From Candidatus Woesearchaeota archaeon (GTDB lineage: Archaea; Nanobdellota; Nanobdellia; Woesearchaeales; GCA-2686295), in contig NZBB01000012.1 of assembly GCA_002686295.1 (NCBI GenBank), positions 1 through 35,593 of the forward strand: 35,593 nt of DNA, written 5' to 3'. Numbering within the stretch: the stretch's first letter is position 1; each line of letters starts with the position of its first letter. The notes beneath the pieces were generated by a model. It was not told where the DNA came from. It worked only from the letters and a program-made list of their open reading frames with translations, and did no database searches. Positions 22,470-30,635 of the stretch are shown piece after piece. The position numbers and the translations under genes are program-made.

Positions 22470-23687
22470 CTAAAAATTTTCTTCAATCCTTAAAAGCTGA
22501 TTGTATTTTGCAGTTCTTTCTCCTCTACATGGAGCGCCTGTTTTTATCATACCACAACCAAGTGCAACAGCAAGATCGGCTATGAAGGAATCTTCTGTTT
22601 CTCCACTTCTATGACTAACCATAACCTTCCAACCTTCATAATAAGCTTTTTCTGCAGATTTTATTGCTTCTGTCACAGTCCCTATCTGATTAAGCTTCAA
22701 AAGTAATGCGTTGCACGCACCAACATCAGCAGCTTTTTTTATACGCTCAACATTAGTAACCAACAAATCATCACCAACGACCAATATTTTCTTGCTAACA
22801 TCTCTCATAAACTCAGCGAATGATTTAAAATCATCCTCTTGAAAAGGATCCTCTATAGATATTATTGGATACTTCTTAATTAACTTTTTATACAGATTTG
22901 CAAGCTCTTTTGAATCATAAGATTTTTCATTGACAAAATAACTTTTTTTCTTGTAAATATCCGATGCAGCTATGTCCATCGCCAATTTCACATCTTTTTC
23001 ATAACCCAAATTTTTTGCTGCTTCCATTATTAATTCTAAAGGCTCTTCAAAACTTACAATATCAGGAGCAAAACCTCCTTCATCACCAACACCTGTTGAT
23101 AAACCTTTTTTCTTCAAAATTGTTTTTAATTCATGATATATTTCTGAACCAATTCTTAATGATTCTGAAAAAGTTTTTCCTTGAGGAACAACCATGTATT
23201 CCTGAAAATCAAGATTGTTATCGGCATGCAAACCACCATTTATAATATTCATGAATGGTGTAGGCATCTTAGCATCCTGTTTTATTAACGAATTAAGATA
23301 TTCAAATAATTTCTGTCCTTTCTCCAAAGCAGCAACTCTTGCACAAGCCATGCTAACAGCAAGGATTGCATTTGCTCCAAAACGCCTCTTATTTTCTGTT
23401 CCATCTAATTGTATCATTAAGAAATCAAGTTCTGACTGATCAACAACATTTTTTCCTTTTAGAAATTTTTCTATACGCACAATTTTTTTAACTGCTTCTC
23501 TAACGCCTAAACCAAAATATCTTTTTTCTCCATCTCTCAACTCCAAAACTTCATGTTTTCCAGTACTGGCGCCTGAAGGAACTATTGCTCTCGCAGAAAA
23601 ATTTTCTGTAAATACTTCTGCCTCAATAGTCGGATTTCCCCTGGAGTCCAAAACTTCTCTTCCAAGAATCTTCGTTATTTTAGGCAT
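22470..23687 (-). CDS. eno: Enolase (phosphopyruvate hydratase)
   Basis: Interconverts 2-phosphoglycerate and phosphoenolpyruvate with Mg2+. The 405-residue protein begins ILGREVLDSRGNPTIEAEV and has the loop PSGASTGKHE, the metal and catalytic blocks GVGDEGGFAP, SIEDPFQEDD, VVGDDLLVTN, the catalytic lysine in LLLKLNQIGTVTEA, SHRSGETEDSFIADL and the terminal GAPCRGERTAKYNQLLRIEE. All key residues are present; length is near the family norm. ACTTATATATAG (about 23709-23720, minus) is a TATA box 27 nt before the ATG, so the mRNA is leaderless. The next gene upstream, ppsA, acts on the same metabolite (PEP). Confidence 0.97.
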   Translation of the reverse strand: MPKITKILGREVLDSRGNPTIEAEVFTENFSARAIVPSGASTGKHEVLELRDGEKRYFGLGVREAVKKIVRIEKFLKGKNVVDQSELDFLMIQLDGTENKRRFGANAILAVSMACARVAALEKGQKLFEYLNSLIKQDAKMPTPFMNIINGGLHADNNLDFQEYMVVPQGKTFSESLRIGSEIYHELKTILKKKGLSTGVGDEGGFAPDIVSFEEPLELIMEAAKNLGYEKDVKLAMDIAASDIYKKKSYFVNEKSYDSKELANLYKKLIKKYPIISIEDPFQEDDFKSFAEFMRDVSKKILVVGDDLLVTNVERIKKAADVGACNALLLKLNQIGTVTEAIKSAEKAYYEGWKVMVSHRSGETEDSFIADLAVALGCGMIKTGAPCRGERTAKYNQLLRIEENF

Positions 23688-23736
23688 ATTATTTAGAACA
23701 AAGCCACACTATATATAAGTTTTGATTAATTTGAAA

Positions 23737-26142
23737 CTATTTTTTCAAATTTTTTTCCTTCTCTGCAATCAAAAGAGTTGTTTTTATCACAGTATCAGGA
23801 TTTAATGAGATGCTCTGAATGCCTGCTTCAACTAAAAACTCTGCAAATTCAGGATAATCTGATGGTGCCTGACCACATATACCTATGTATTTTCCTTTTT
23901 TATTTGCCACATCTATAACTTTCCTTATCAATTTCTTCACAGATTCGTTTCTCTCATCATAAATATCACTAACTATTTCTGAATCTCTATCAAGACCGAG
24001 AGTTAATTGCGTTAAGTCATTACTACCTATTGAAAAACCGTCAAAAACATCTAAGAATTCATCTGCCTGTAAAACATTTGAAGGAATCTCACACATCCCA
24101 TAAACTTCAAGCCCATTTTCTTTCTGTTTTAGACCTGCTTCTTTCATTGTGGAAACTACTTTTTTTGCTTCTTTAATAGTTCTGCAGAAAGGAATCATGA
24201 CTTTCACATTTGTCAAACCAAATTCGTTTCTCACTTTAAGTATGGCCTTACATTCCAATTGAAATCCTTCCCTATATTCTTTTCTGTAAAAACGCGAAGC
24301 ACCCCTCCAACCAATCATAGGATTATCTTCTTTTGGCTCGTATAAATACCCTCCAATGAGATTTGCGTATTCATTGCTTTTGAAATCAGACATTCTTACA
24401 ATTACCGGATTAGGATAGAAAGCAGCAGCTATTTTCCCAATTCCTCTAGCCAGTTTATCTATGAAAAATCTTTTTTTATCATTATAATTATATGTTAAAT
24501 CAGATATTTTCTTTTTAAGGGCAGAATCTTTTATTTTTTCAAAGTTAATCAGTGCATTTGGATGAATTTGTATATGACTGTTTATTATGAATTCTTCTCT
24601 TGCAAGTCCAACTCCTTGACATGGTATGAATGAATCCTCAAAAGCTTGATCTGGCTGTGCAACATTCATCATTATCTTAGTTTTTGTTTCAGGCAAATTT
24701 TTAAGGTTATGCTCTTCTTTTTTGAATTTCAACAACCCTTTATAGACATACCCTATCTCTCCTTGAGAACAATCAATGGTTATTTTATCGCCATTTTTTA
24801 TTTGTTTTGTACCTTCATCAGTTCCAACAATGCAAGGTATGCCAAGCTCTCGACTAACAATTGCTGCATGACAGGTTCTTCCACCTCTGTTTGTTACTAT
24901 TGCAGATGCGATTTTCATTATTGGCTCCCAATCAGGATCAGTCATCTCTGTAACAAGAACTTCTCCTTTCTTGAATTCGTGAATTTTTTTAGGATCTTTT
25001 ATCACTCTTGCTTTTCCAAAACCTATTTTTTCACCTACAGAACTTCCTTCAACTATCACTGTTCCTTTCTCTTTCAAAACATATTTTATTATTTTAGTCA
25101 TATCCTTTTGTGAATGAACAGTCTCTGGTCTTGCTTGTACTATGAATAATTCACCAGTCAAACCATCTTTTGCCCATTCCATATCCATCGGTTTGAAATG
25201 ACCTGCTTTTTCTGAGTAATGATTCTCTATTATGCAAGCCCATTTTGCTAATTGCAGTACTTCATCTTCTGAAAGAACATATTTTTTTCTATCCTCTATA
25301 TCAACAGGAATATTTTTTATTAATTTTGAACCCTGAGAATCATAAACCATTTTCTTTGATTTTTCACCAACTTTTTTGCTTATGATTGGTTTAAATCCTA
25401 GCTTTAAAGTTGGTTTGAAAACATAATACTCGTCTGGATTAACACTTCCCTGCACTATGTTTTCTCCTAATCCATAAGAACCCGTTATGAAAGCAACTTC
25501 TTTAAATCCTGATTCCGTATCTATTGAGAACATCACTCCTGAACAAGCCTTATCTGAACGAACCATTTTCTGCACACCAATACTCAAACCAATAGAGAAA
25601 TGATCAAAATTTTTATCTTCACGATAACTTATAGCTCTATTTGTAAATAATGAAGCAAAGCATTTTTTACACGATTCTATTAACTGTGCTTCCCTAACAT
25701 TAAGATATGTTTCCTGCTGACCTGCAAAACTTGCATCCGGCAAGTCTTCTGCAGTTGCTGAACTTCTAACTGCAACATCCACTTGTTCACCATACTGTAT
25801 TTCCAAATGATGATAAGATTCTAGAATAACTTTTTTCAATTCTTCTGGTAACTCCGCTTTTAAAATTGTATGCCTAACTTTATATCCTCTTGTTTTAAGA
25901 TTCTCAATGCTTGAAGTATCAAGATCTGAAAGTATTTCTTTTATTCTGTCTTTTATGCCTGCTTTTTCCAGAAAATAATGATATGCCCTAGCAGTTACTA
26001 TAAAACCATTTGGTACTTTTACTCCTTTCTCTGACAAGTTTCTATACATCTCGCCAAGAGAAGCATTCTTACCACCAGCCAAACCAACATCCTCAATACC
26101 AACTTGATCAAACCAAAGAATAAAAGCTTCTTCTTTATTCAT
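23737..26142 (-). CDS. ppsA: Phosphoenolpyruvate synthase (pyruvate, water dikinase)
   Basis: Converts pyruvate, ATP and water to PEP, AMP and phosphate, the entry to gluconeogenesis. The 801-residue protein has the N-terminal ATP-grasp domain (GGKNASLGEM at about 20-29; VRSSATAEDLPDASFAGQQET), the swivelling phospho-histidine domain with GGRTCHAAIVSRELGIPC (catalytic His), and the C-terminal PEP/pyruvate-binding barrel (RMSDFKSNEYANLIGG, SIGSNDLTQLTLGLDRDS, ICGQAPSDYPEFAEFL). Length and order match archaeal and bacterial PpsA. GAGGTGTT (26145-26152, minus) is its ribosome site and a TATA box (about 26188-26200) lies upstream. Next to enolase and the oxidoreductase genes it makes a PEP/pyruvate node. 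Confidence 0.97.
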   Translation of the reverse strand: MNKEEAFILWFDQVGIEDVGLAGGKNASLGEMYRNLSEKGVKVPNGFIVTARAYHYFLEKAGIKDRIKEILSDLDTSSIENLKTRGYKVRHTILKAELPEELKKVILESYHHLEIQYGEQVDVAVRSSATAEDLPDASFAGQQETYLNVREAQLIESCKKCFASLFTNRAISYREDKNFDHFSIGLSIGVQKMVRSDKACSGVMFSIDTESGFKEVAFITGSYGLGENIVQGSVNPDEYYVFKPTLKLGFKPIISKKVGEKSKKMVYDSQGSKLIKNIPVDIEDRKKYVLSEDEVLQLAKWACIIENHYSEKAGHFKPMDMEWAKDGLTGELFIVQARPETVHSQKDMTKIIKYVLKEKGTVIVEGSSVGEKIGFGKARVIKDPKKIHEFKKGEVLVTEMTDPDWEPIMKIASAIVTNRGGRTCHAAIVSRELGIPCIVGTDEGTKQIKNGDKITIDCSQGEIGYVYKGLLKFKKEEHNLKNLPETKTKIMMNVAQPDQAFEDSFIPCQGVGLAREEFIINSHIQIHPNALINFEKIKDSALKKKISDLTYNYNDKKRFFIDKLARGIGKIAAAFYPNPVIVRMSDFKSNEYANLIGGYLYEPKEDNPMIGWRGASRFYRKEYREGFQLECKAILKVRNEFGLTNVKVMIPFCRTIKEAKKVVSTMKEAGLKQKENGLEVYGMCEIPSNVLQADEFLDVFDGFSIGSNDLTQLTLGLDRDSEIVSDIYDERNESVKKLIRKVIDVANKKGKYIGICGQAPSDYPEFAEFLVEAGIQSISLNPDTVIKTTLLIAEKEKNLKK

Positions 26143-26206
26143 TAAACACCTCTTTTTAATGTTCTTTAATTAGAAATCTTGTTTAAATAGTATATAAATT
26201 TTTTGC

Positions 26207-26629
26207 TCAAGGTTCGAAGAAAAACTTTTTTCCATAAGCTTTAACATATCCATTAAGTTTTTTAGACCAAACATAACCTTTTTCCTTGTAAACTGACAAA
26301 ACTTTGTCAGCAATATCAGAATTATATTCATACAAATTGCTACTGTCCAATAAATGAATGTTTTTATTTTTCGAAACTTTATGTTCAAATTGTTCAATAA
26401 CTTTTTTAATTAATTCCTCAGAATATCCGTTTCCTCTGAATTCTTTTTTTACGTTAAGCCAACAAAGATATACTGATATCCCTTCCTCACAATATTTCGG
26501 GAATACATGAGGATCTGTTGAGAAATCATATGATCCTATAAGATTATCGCCGATGAAAGCCTTAAAAAGATGAGATTTAATAAACGATTCTTTTCTAAAT
26601 TCATAATCAAGTTTTAATTCAATACCCAT
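26207..26629 (-). CDS. GNAT-family N-acetyltransferase
   Basis: A 140-residue protein of the GCN5-related acetyltransferase fold. The acetyl-CoA-binding motif A is LNVKKEFRGNGYSEELIKKVI (family pattern V-x-x-x-x-RGxGxxxxL), followed by a long helix and the C-terminal VLSVYKEKGYVWSKKLNGYVKAYGKK. The ATG at 26629 is preferred over one 15 codons upstream (26674), because the extra residues are AT-driven (Phe/Lys-rich) and do not fit the fold; the longer form cannot be excluded. The substrate is unknown. It lies just after the oxidoreductase beta gene in the same direction and may be transcribed with it. Confidence 0.75.
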   Translation of the reverse strand: MGIELKLDYEFRKESFIKSHLFKAFIGDNLIGSYDFSTDPHVFPKYCEEGISVYLCWLNVKKEFRGNGYSEELIKKVIEQFEHKVSKNKNIHLLDSSNLYEYNSDIADKVLSVYKEKGYVWSKKLNGYVKAYGKKFFFEP

Positions 26630-26683
26630 ATAAACCACTATTTTTTCTTGAAAAAATTTGAAAATAACATTCATTAATAAATG

Positions 26684-27544
26684 TTAGCAAAATTCTTCCA
26701 TTAATTTCTTTATAGAAATATTTTTCAAGCTTTGTTTTACCAAAGGAGTTTTTTTCAACACCGGATGCGTTTCTTCATACAACTCTTTTTTCTCTTTGAA
26801 AAACACACCAATTGGAATCTTATCTCCAAACTCTATAGATTTTTTAAAAGCTCGCTCTAAATTATTTGGTTTATAACCTTTTTTTTGCAAATCATAAACT
26901 CTCTCTTTGAACCAATCATAAGTGTTGTGCTTATTGAATGTTACACATGGCTGAAACATATCTACAAAAGAAAATCCTTTGAATGAAACAGCATCTGCAA
27001 TTGTATTTGTTAAATGTTCAAGATCTCCTGCAAAACTTCTTGCTATGAAAGATGTTTTTTGAGCAACCGCTAAAGCAATAGGATTTACTGGCTCGTCAAA
27101 ATTTCCTATTTGAGAAGTAACTGATTTGTCTCCATGCATAGAAGTCGGAGATGTCTGTCCTTTCGTCAAACCATATATCTGATTGTCATGCACCAAAAGT
27201 GTGATGTCAATGTTTTTCCTCAATGATTGAATGAAATGATTCATACCCTCCCCATAAATATCTCCATCTCCGCCGATAACTATTACATGAAGTTTTTTAT
27301 TTGCTATCTTTATCCCTGTTCCTACTGGTAAACCTCTTCCATGGACACCATGATATCCAAAAGTATTTATCCATTGAGGAAGCTTTGAAGAACATCCTAT
27401 TCCAGATACAACCACTACTTGATTTGGATTAAGATTCAGTTTAACAATCGCTCTTTTTAGAGCATTAAGTATTATGTAATCGCCACAACCAGGACACCAG
27501 TCAGGAGTGTAGTTTCCTGTTGATAAATTTTTCAATTCAACCAT
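26684..27544 (-). CDS. korB: 2-oxoacid:ferredoxin oxidoreductase, beta subunit
   Basis: The thiamine-diphosphate-binding subunit of an enzyme that oxidatively decarboxylates a 2-oxoacid to acyl-CoA, passing electrons to ferredoxin. The 286-residue protein has PDWCPGCGDYIIL (about 15-27), GIGCSSKLPQW, the ThDP/Mg2+ motif IGGDGDIYGEG with HDNQIYGLTKGQTSPTS, and VDMFQPCVTFN. The ATG at 27544 follows GGTG and overlaps the stop of the alpha gene by 8 nt; a GTG three codons earlier is unlikely because it lies inside that ribosome site. The substrate (2-oxoglutarate, pyruvate or a branched oxoacid) cannot be fixed by motif; the symbol follows the family's most common name. Confidence 0.93.
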   Translation of the reverse strand: MVELKNLSTGNYTPDWCPGCGDYIILNALKRAIVKLNLNPNQVVVVSGIGCSSKLPQWINTFGYHGVHGRGLPVGTGIKIANKKLHVIVIGGDGDIYGEGMNHFIQSLRKNIDITLLVHDNQIYGLTKGQTSPTSMHGDKSVTSQIGNFDEPVNPIALAVAQKTSFIARSFAGDLEHLTNTIADAVSFKGFSFVDMFQPCVTFNKHNTYDWFKERVYDLQKKGYKPNNLERAFKKSIEFGDKIPIGVFFKEKKELYEETHPVLKKTPLVKQSLKNISIKKLMEEFC

Positions 27545-29291
27545 TATAAACACCTTTTAATTCATCATAAATTTCACTCGGATAAAATGTTCTGCCATTA
27601 TATTTTAACACTTTTTTTTCAATTTTAAAACCTGTAAATTCACTTATAATTCCTGCCAACTGAGCAGATTTGTTCTCTTCTACATCAACAACATTCTTTG
27701 AGTTTTTCAAGAATTCTCTAACATATTCTGAATGAAAAGGAAAAACATATACAAAATGCAAAAAATTTGCTTTAATGCCGTCTGATTCTAAATAATCCAT
27801 TGCTTCAAGTATTGCACCCTTTGTAGAACCCCAACTAATTATTGTCAAATCGGCTTTTTTTGGCCCATATAATTTTGGCAAAGGAATTTCTTTTTCTGCG
27901 GTTTTAAGTTTTCTGAATCTTTTATCTTCCTGTAAAATTTTATTATCTCCTTTCTCACAAATCTCTCCGTATTCATTATGCTCATCACTGCTTGATCTAA
28001 ACATACACTTTTGACCTGGTATTGCTCTTGGCGACACTCCGTTTTCTGTAATCATAAACCTCTTATAATCTTTCAAATTAGCAGCTTCTTCATCTGACAA
28101 TAACAATCCTCTATCTATCTTTAAATGCGAAGTATTAAACTTTGGTATTGATTTATAAGATACTGCCAAATGCTTGTCTGAAACAATAAATACAGGCAAC
28201 TGATATTTTTCTGCAAAGTTAAAAGCATTGAATGTTTCATAAAAACATTCTTCAACATCTCCTGGAGCAATTACTATACGAGGAAATTCTCCGTGACCAA
28301 TGTTTAAAACAAATTTTAAATCTCCCTGACCTTGTCTTGTTGGCAAACCAGTTGAAGGACCAGGTCTTTGAACATTTACTATCACTAATGGAACCTCAGT
28401 CATTCCAAGAAGACTTATTGTTTCTGACATCAAAGCTAAACCACCTCCACTTGTTGAAGTCATTGAGCGAACACCAGCATAAGATGCTCCTAAAGCCATA
28501 TTTATAGCTGAGATTTCATCATCGGCCTGTTTCATAACCACTTCTGAATCTAATTCTTTCTTTGCATAATAATTCATTATAGAGGATGCAGGAGTCATCG
28601 GATAAGCAGACAAGAATTTACAACCAGCTTTTATAGCTCCAAGACCTATTGCTTGGTTCCCTGTCAAAAGCATTCTTTTTTTCCTTGTTTTTTTCTTTAG
28701 TTTTACCTCAAAATCAGATAGATAATTTTTCTTCACATAATCATATCCTTTTTTTGCAGCTCTAACATTTAACTCTGCAATCTTGCTACCTTTTTTCTTT
28801 TTTGAATTAACCCCTCTAATTGCTTCAGCAAGATAATCAAAATCATAATCCAAAACAGCTATTGAAGCACCCAAAAGGACCGAATTCCTCATAATTTTTA
28901 TAGCGCCTTTTATACTCTTTAGAATTTCCATTAAAGGAACATTATAAAGTCTTATATCATATCTTATACTACATTCATCTATGTTCACTTCATTTGCATC
29001 ATATATTATTCCACCACCAGCAGTTACAAAATTCTTATGTCTTATAATTGTGTCCTTATTAAGAGCTGCAACTAAATTATACAATAATATAGGACAAGTA
29101 AGTTCTCGCTCTTCAACTCTTACACCAAAAGAGTTATGACCTCCTCTTATAAGTGAAGGATATTCTACATGCGTAAAAACATTCAGCCCACCAAGAATCA
29201 TGGCTCTAGCAAATTTTTGTCCTGCAGTCATTATTCCATAACCTGCTTCTCCTCCAACCAACCAAGAAAGTTTATTTATATCAATCGCCAT
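27537..29291 (-). CDS. korA: 2-oxoacid:ferredoxin oxidoreductase, fused gamma-alpha subunit
   Basis: Partner of the beta subunit downstream. The 584-residue protein starts with the gamma domain (about 1-190: GGEAGYGIMTAGQKFARAM, YPSLIRGGHNSF) fused to the alpha domain (about 205-584: TGNQAIGLGAIKAGCKFLSAYPMTP, SGGGLALMSE, RPGPSTGLPTRQGQGDL, and the C-terminal transketolase-like part with SWGSTKGAI). This gamma-alpha fusion is typical of the two-subunit enzymes of archaea. The YPMTPASS motif is where 2-oxoacid specificity is set in characterised enzymes (YPITPSS-type). No ferredoxin or delta subunit gene lies next to it. Its own A/T-rich promoter is in the 98-bp space shared with the divergent hydrolase. 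Confidence 0.94.
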   Translation of the reverse strand: MAIDINKLSWLVGGEAGYGIMTAGQKFARAMILGGLNVFTHVEYPSLIRGGHNSFGVRVEERELTCPILLYNLVAALNKDTIIRHKNFVTAGGGIIYDANEVNIDECSIRYDIRLYNVPLMEILKSIKGAIKIMRNSVLLGASIAVLDYDFDYLAEAIRGVNSKKKKGSKIAELNVRAAKKGYDYVKKNYLSDFEVKLKKKTRKKRMLLTGNQAIGLGAIKAGCKFLSAYPMTPASSIMNYYAKKELDSEVVMKQADDEISAINMALGASYAGVRSMTSTSGGGLALMSETISLLGMTEVPLVIVNVQRPGPSTGLPTRQGQGDLKFVLNIGHGEFPRIVIAPGDVEECFYETFNAFNFAEKYQLPVFIVSDKHLAVSYKSIPKFNTSHLKIDRGLLLSDEEAANLKDYKRFMITENGVSPRAIPGQKCMFRSSSDEHNEYGEICEKGDNKILQEDKRFRKLKTAEKEIPLPKLYGPKKADLTIISWGSTKGAILEAMDYLESDGIKANFLHFVYVFPFHSEYVREFLKNSKNVVDVEENKSAQLAGIISEFTGFKIEKKVLKYNGRTFYPSEIYDELKGVYNG

Positions 29292-29389
29292 TAAAACAAT
29301 ATTTAAAATTAAATATATTTAAATGTATTTTAGCATTACAAAGTAGTTTAAAAAAAACTTTTATAAAGAATAAACCATTAAATGAATTT
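29292..29389. promoter_or_regulatory. Divergent promoter region korA / hydrolase
   Basis: On the minus strand a TTTAAATATATTT-type element (about 29311-29323) precedes korA by about 25 nt. On the plus strand CTTTTATAAAG (about 29357-29367) stands 27 nt before the hydrolase ATG at 29390. Both transcripts look leaderless. Confidence 0.45.
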
Positions 29390-30148
29390 ATGAAGACTAT
29401 TTCTTTCAAAAACAAAGAGGACGAAAAACTTTCCGGATTATTGTCAAAAAACAATGATTCAGATATAGTTATAGTATTAAGTCATGGTTTTCTAAGCGAT
29501 AAATTTCATTCTGTTGTCACAGTTGTTTCTGAAGAGTTGTCTTCAAAAGGTTTTAACACTTTCATCTTTGACTTTTCAGGTAATGGTGAGAGCGAAGGTC
29601 TTATCGGAGATTCGTCATACATTAAAGAACAGGACGACCTTGTTTCGGCAATTGATTTTCTTGAAAACAATGGTTTCAAAAAGTTCTGTCTTATAGGTCA
29701 TAGCATGGGCGGAGGAGTTTCAATAATAACTGCTTCAATCGATAAAAGAGTCAAGTGGCTTGTTGATTTGGCTTCTCCTGGTTTTCCTGAGAAAATAAAG
29801 GAGCGAAGGTTTAATGCTGAAAAAATTCTCGAAGCTTATAAAACCGGAAGCACTAGTTATGAATTTGGTAATGAAAAAACACTTAAATTCAATAAAAAGT
29901 TTTTTGAAGATCTTGAAAAAATAGACATCTTTAAATCTATAAAAAAAGTTAAAATGCCTTTATTAATAGTTCATGGTACAAAGGACTTGGCTGTTGATTT
30001 AGAAGAGTCTGAAGAATTATTTACAATTGCAAATAATCCCAAAACAATAAAAATTATAAGCGGAGCAGACCATTGTTTTTCAGATGCAAATTCAATGAGC
30101 GAATTATTAAAATCTGTTAATAAATGGGTTTTAAAATGGGTAAAATAA
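29390..30148 (+). CDS. Alpha/beta-hydrolase (esterase/acyl-peptidase-like)
   Basis: A 252-residue cytoplasmic hydrolase with the full catalytic triad: nucleophile elbow GHSMGG with Ser105, Asp199 in VHGTKDLAV, and His228 in GADHCF. The oxyanion region is LSHGFLSDKF (30-39), and the strand FDFSGNGESEG (60-70) is the usual companion motif. Length and order fit the serine aminopeptidase/esterase branch, whose substrates are diverse (esters, lipids, peptides). No signal peptide is present. It overlaps the start of the DUF192 lipoprotein gene by 13 bp, so the two are translated from one mRNA. The substrate cannot be inferred from sequence. Confidence 0.88.
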   Translation: MKTISFKNKEDEKLSGLLSKNNDSDIVIVLSHGFLSDKFHSVVTVVSEELSSKGFNTFIFDFSGNGESEGLIGDSSYIKEQDDLVSAIDFLENNGFKKFCLIGHSMGGGVSIITASIDKRVKWLVDLASPGFPEKIKERRFNAEKILEAYKTGSTSYEFGNEKTLKFNKKFFEDLEKIDIFKSIKKVKMPLLIVHGTKDLAVDLEESEELFTIANNPKTIKIISGADHCFSDANSMSELLKSVNKWVLKWVK

Positions 30149-30579
30149 TTGCAATCTTATTTTTTACTTTATTTCTGATTGGTTGTTCGAATAATGTTGA
30201 ACCTGTGTTTAAATATGAAGAAGCAAAGGTTGTCATTGGTAACTTCACTGTTTCTGTTGAAATAGCTGATAATTATGAAAAACAAATGAGGGGATTAATG
30301 TACAGAACAAAACTTGAAGAAAATAAAGGAATGCTGTTCATATTTAATGAAGAAAAGTTTAGAAGTTTCTGGATGAAAAACACATTCATACCATTAGATA
30401 TAATATTCATAAATTCTGATTATGAAATTGTGAAAATTCAAAGAGGCGTTCCTTGTAAAGAAAATTCCTGCAAAACATATAATTCTGAAAAAACAGCGAA
30501 GTATGTGCTTGAAATGAACAAAGGTTTCACAGAAAAAAATAAAATACTTGAAGGAATGAATATAAGTATAATTATTTGA
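30136..30579 (+). CDS. DUF192-family lipoprotein
   Basis: A 147-residue exported protein of the DUF192 (COG1430) family, function unknown. The ATG at 30136 gives a compact lipoprotein signal (hydrophobic 4-14, lipobox LIGC with Cys17); an ATG four codons earlier is also possible. The domain shows the family hallmarks QMRGLMYRTKLEENKGMLFIF, SFWMKNTFIPLDIIFIN, and VLEMNKGF. Two cysteines (GVPCKENSCKTY) may form a disulfide. It overlaps the hydrolase gene by 13 bp. The acetyl-CoA synthetase gene that follows has its own promoter. Confidence 0.88.
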   Translation: MGKIIAILFFTLFLIGCSNNVEPVFKYEEAKVVIGNFTVSVEIADNYEKQMRGLMYRTKLEENKGMLFIFNEEKFRSFWMKNTFIPLDIIFINSDYEIVKIQRGVPCKENSCKTYNSEKTAKYVLEMNKGFTEKNKILEGMNISIII

Positions 30580-30635
30580 AAAACGCATTTTTCGTTTTAG
30601 AAAAATTTAAATATTTCTTATTAAAATAATAGTTT

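Noticed and set aside
24646-25113. Plus-strand ORF of 155 codons inside ppsA
   Set aside because: Antisense shadow of a strongly conserved gene; product is rich in Phe, Tyr, Ser and His without domain features.
26630-26674. Fifteen-residue N-terminal extension of the GNAT protein
   Set aside because: Residues are Phe/Lys/Ile-rich as expected of untranslated AT-rich DNA and do not fit the acetyltransferase fold; kept only as an alternative.
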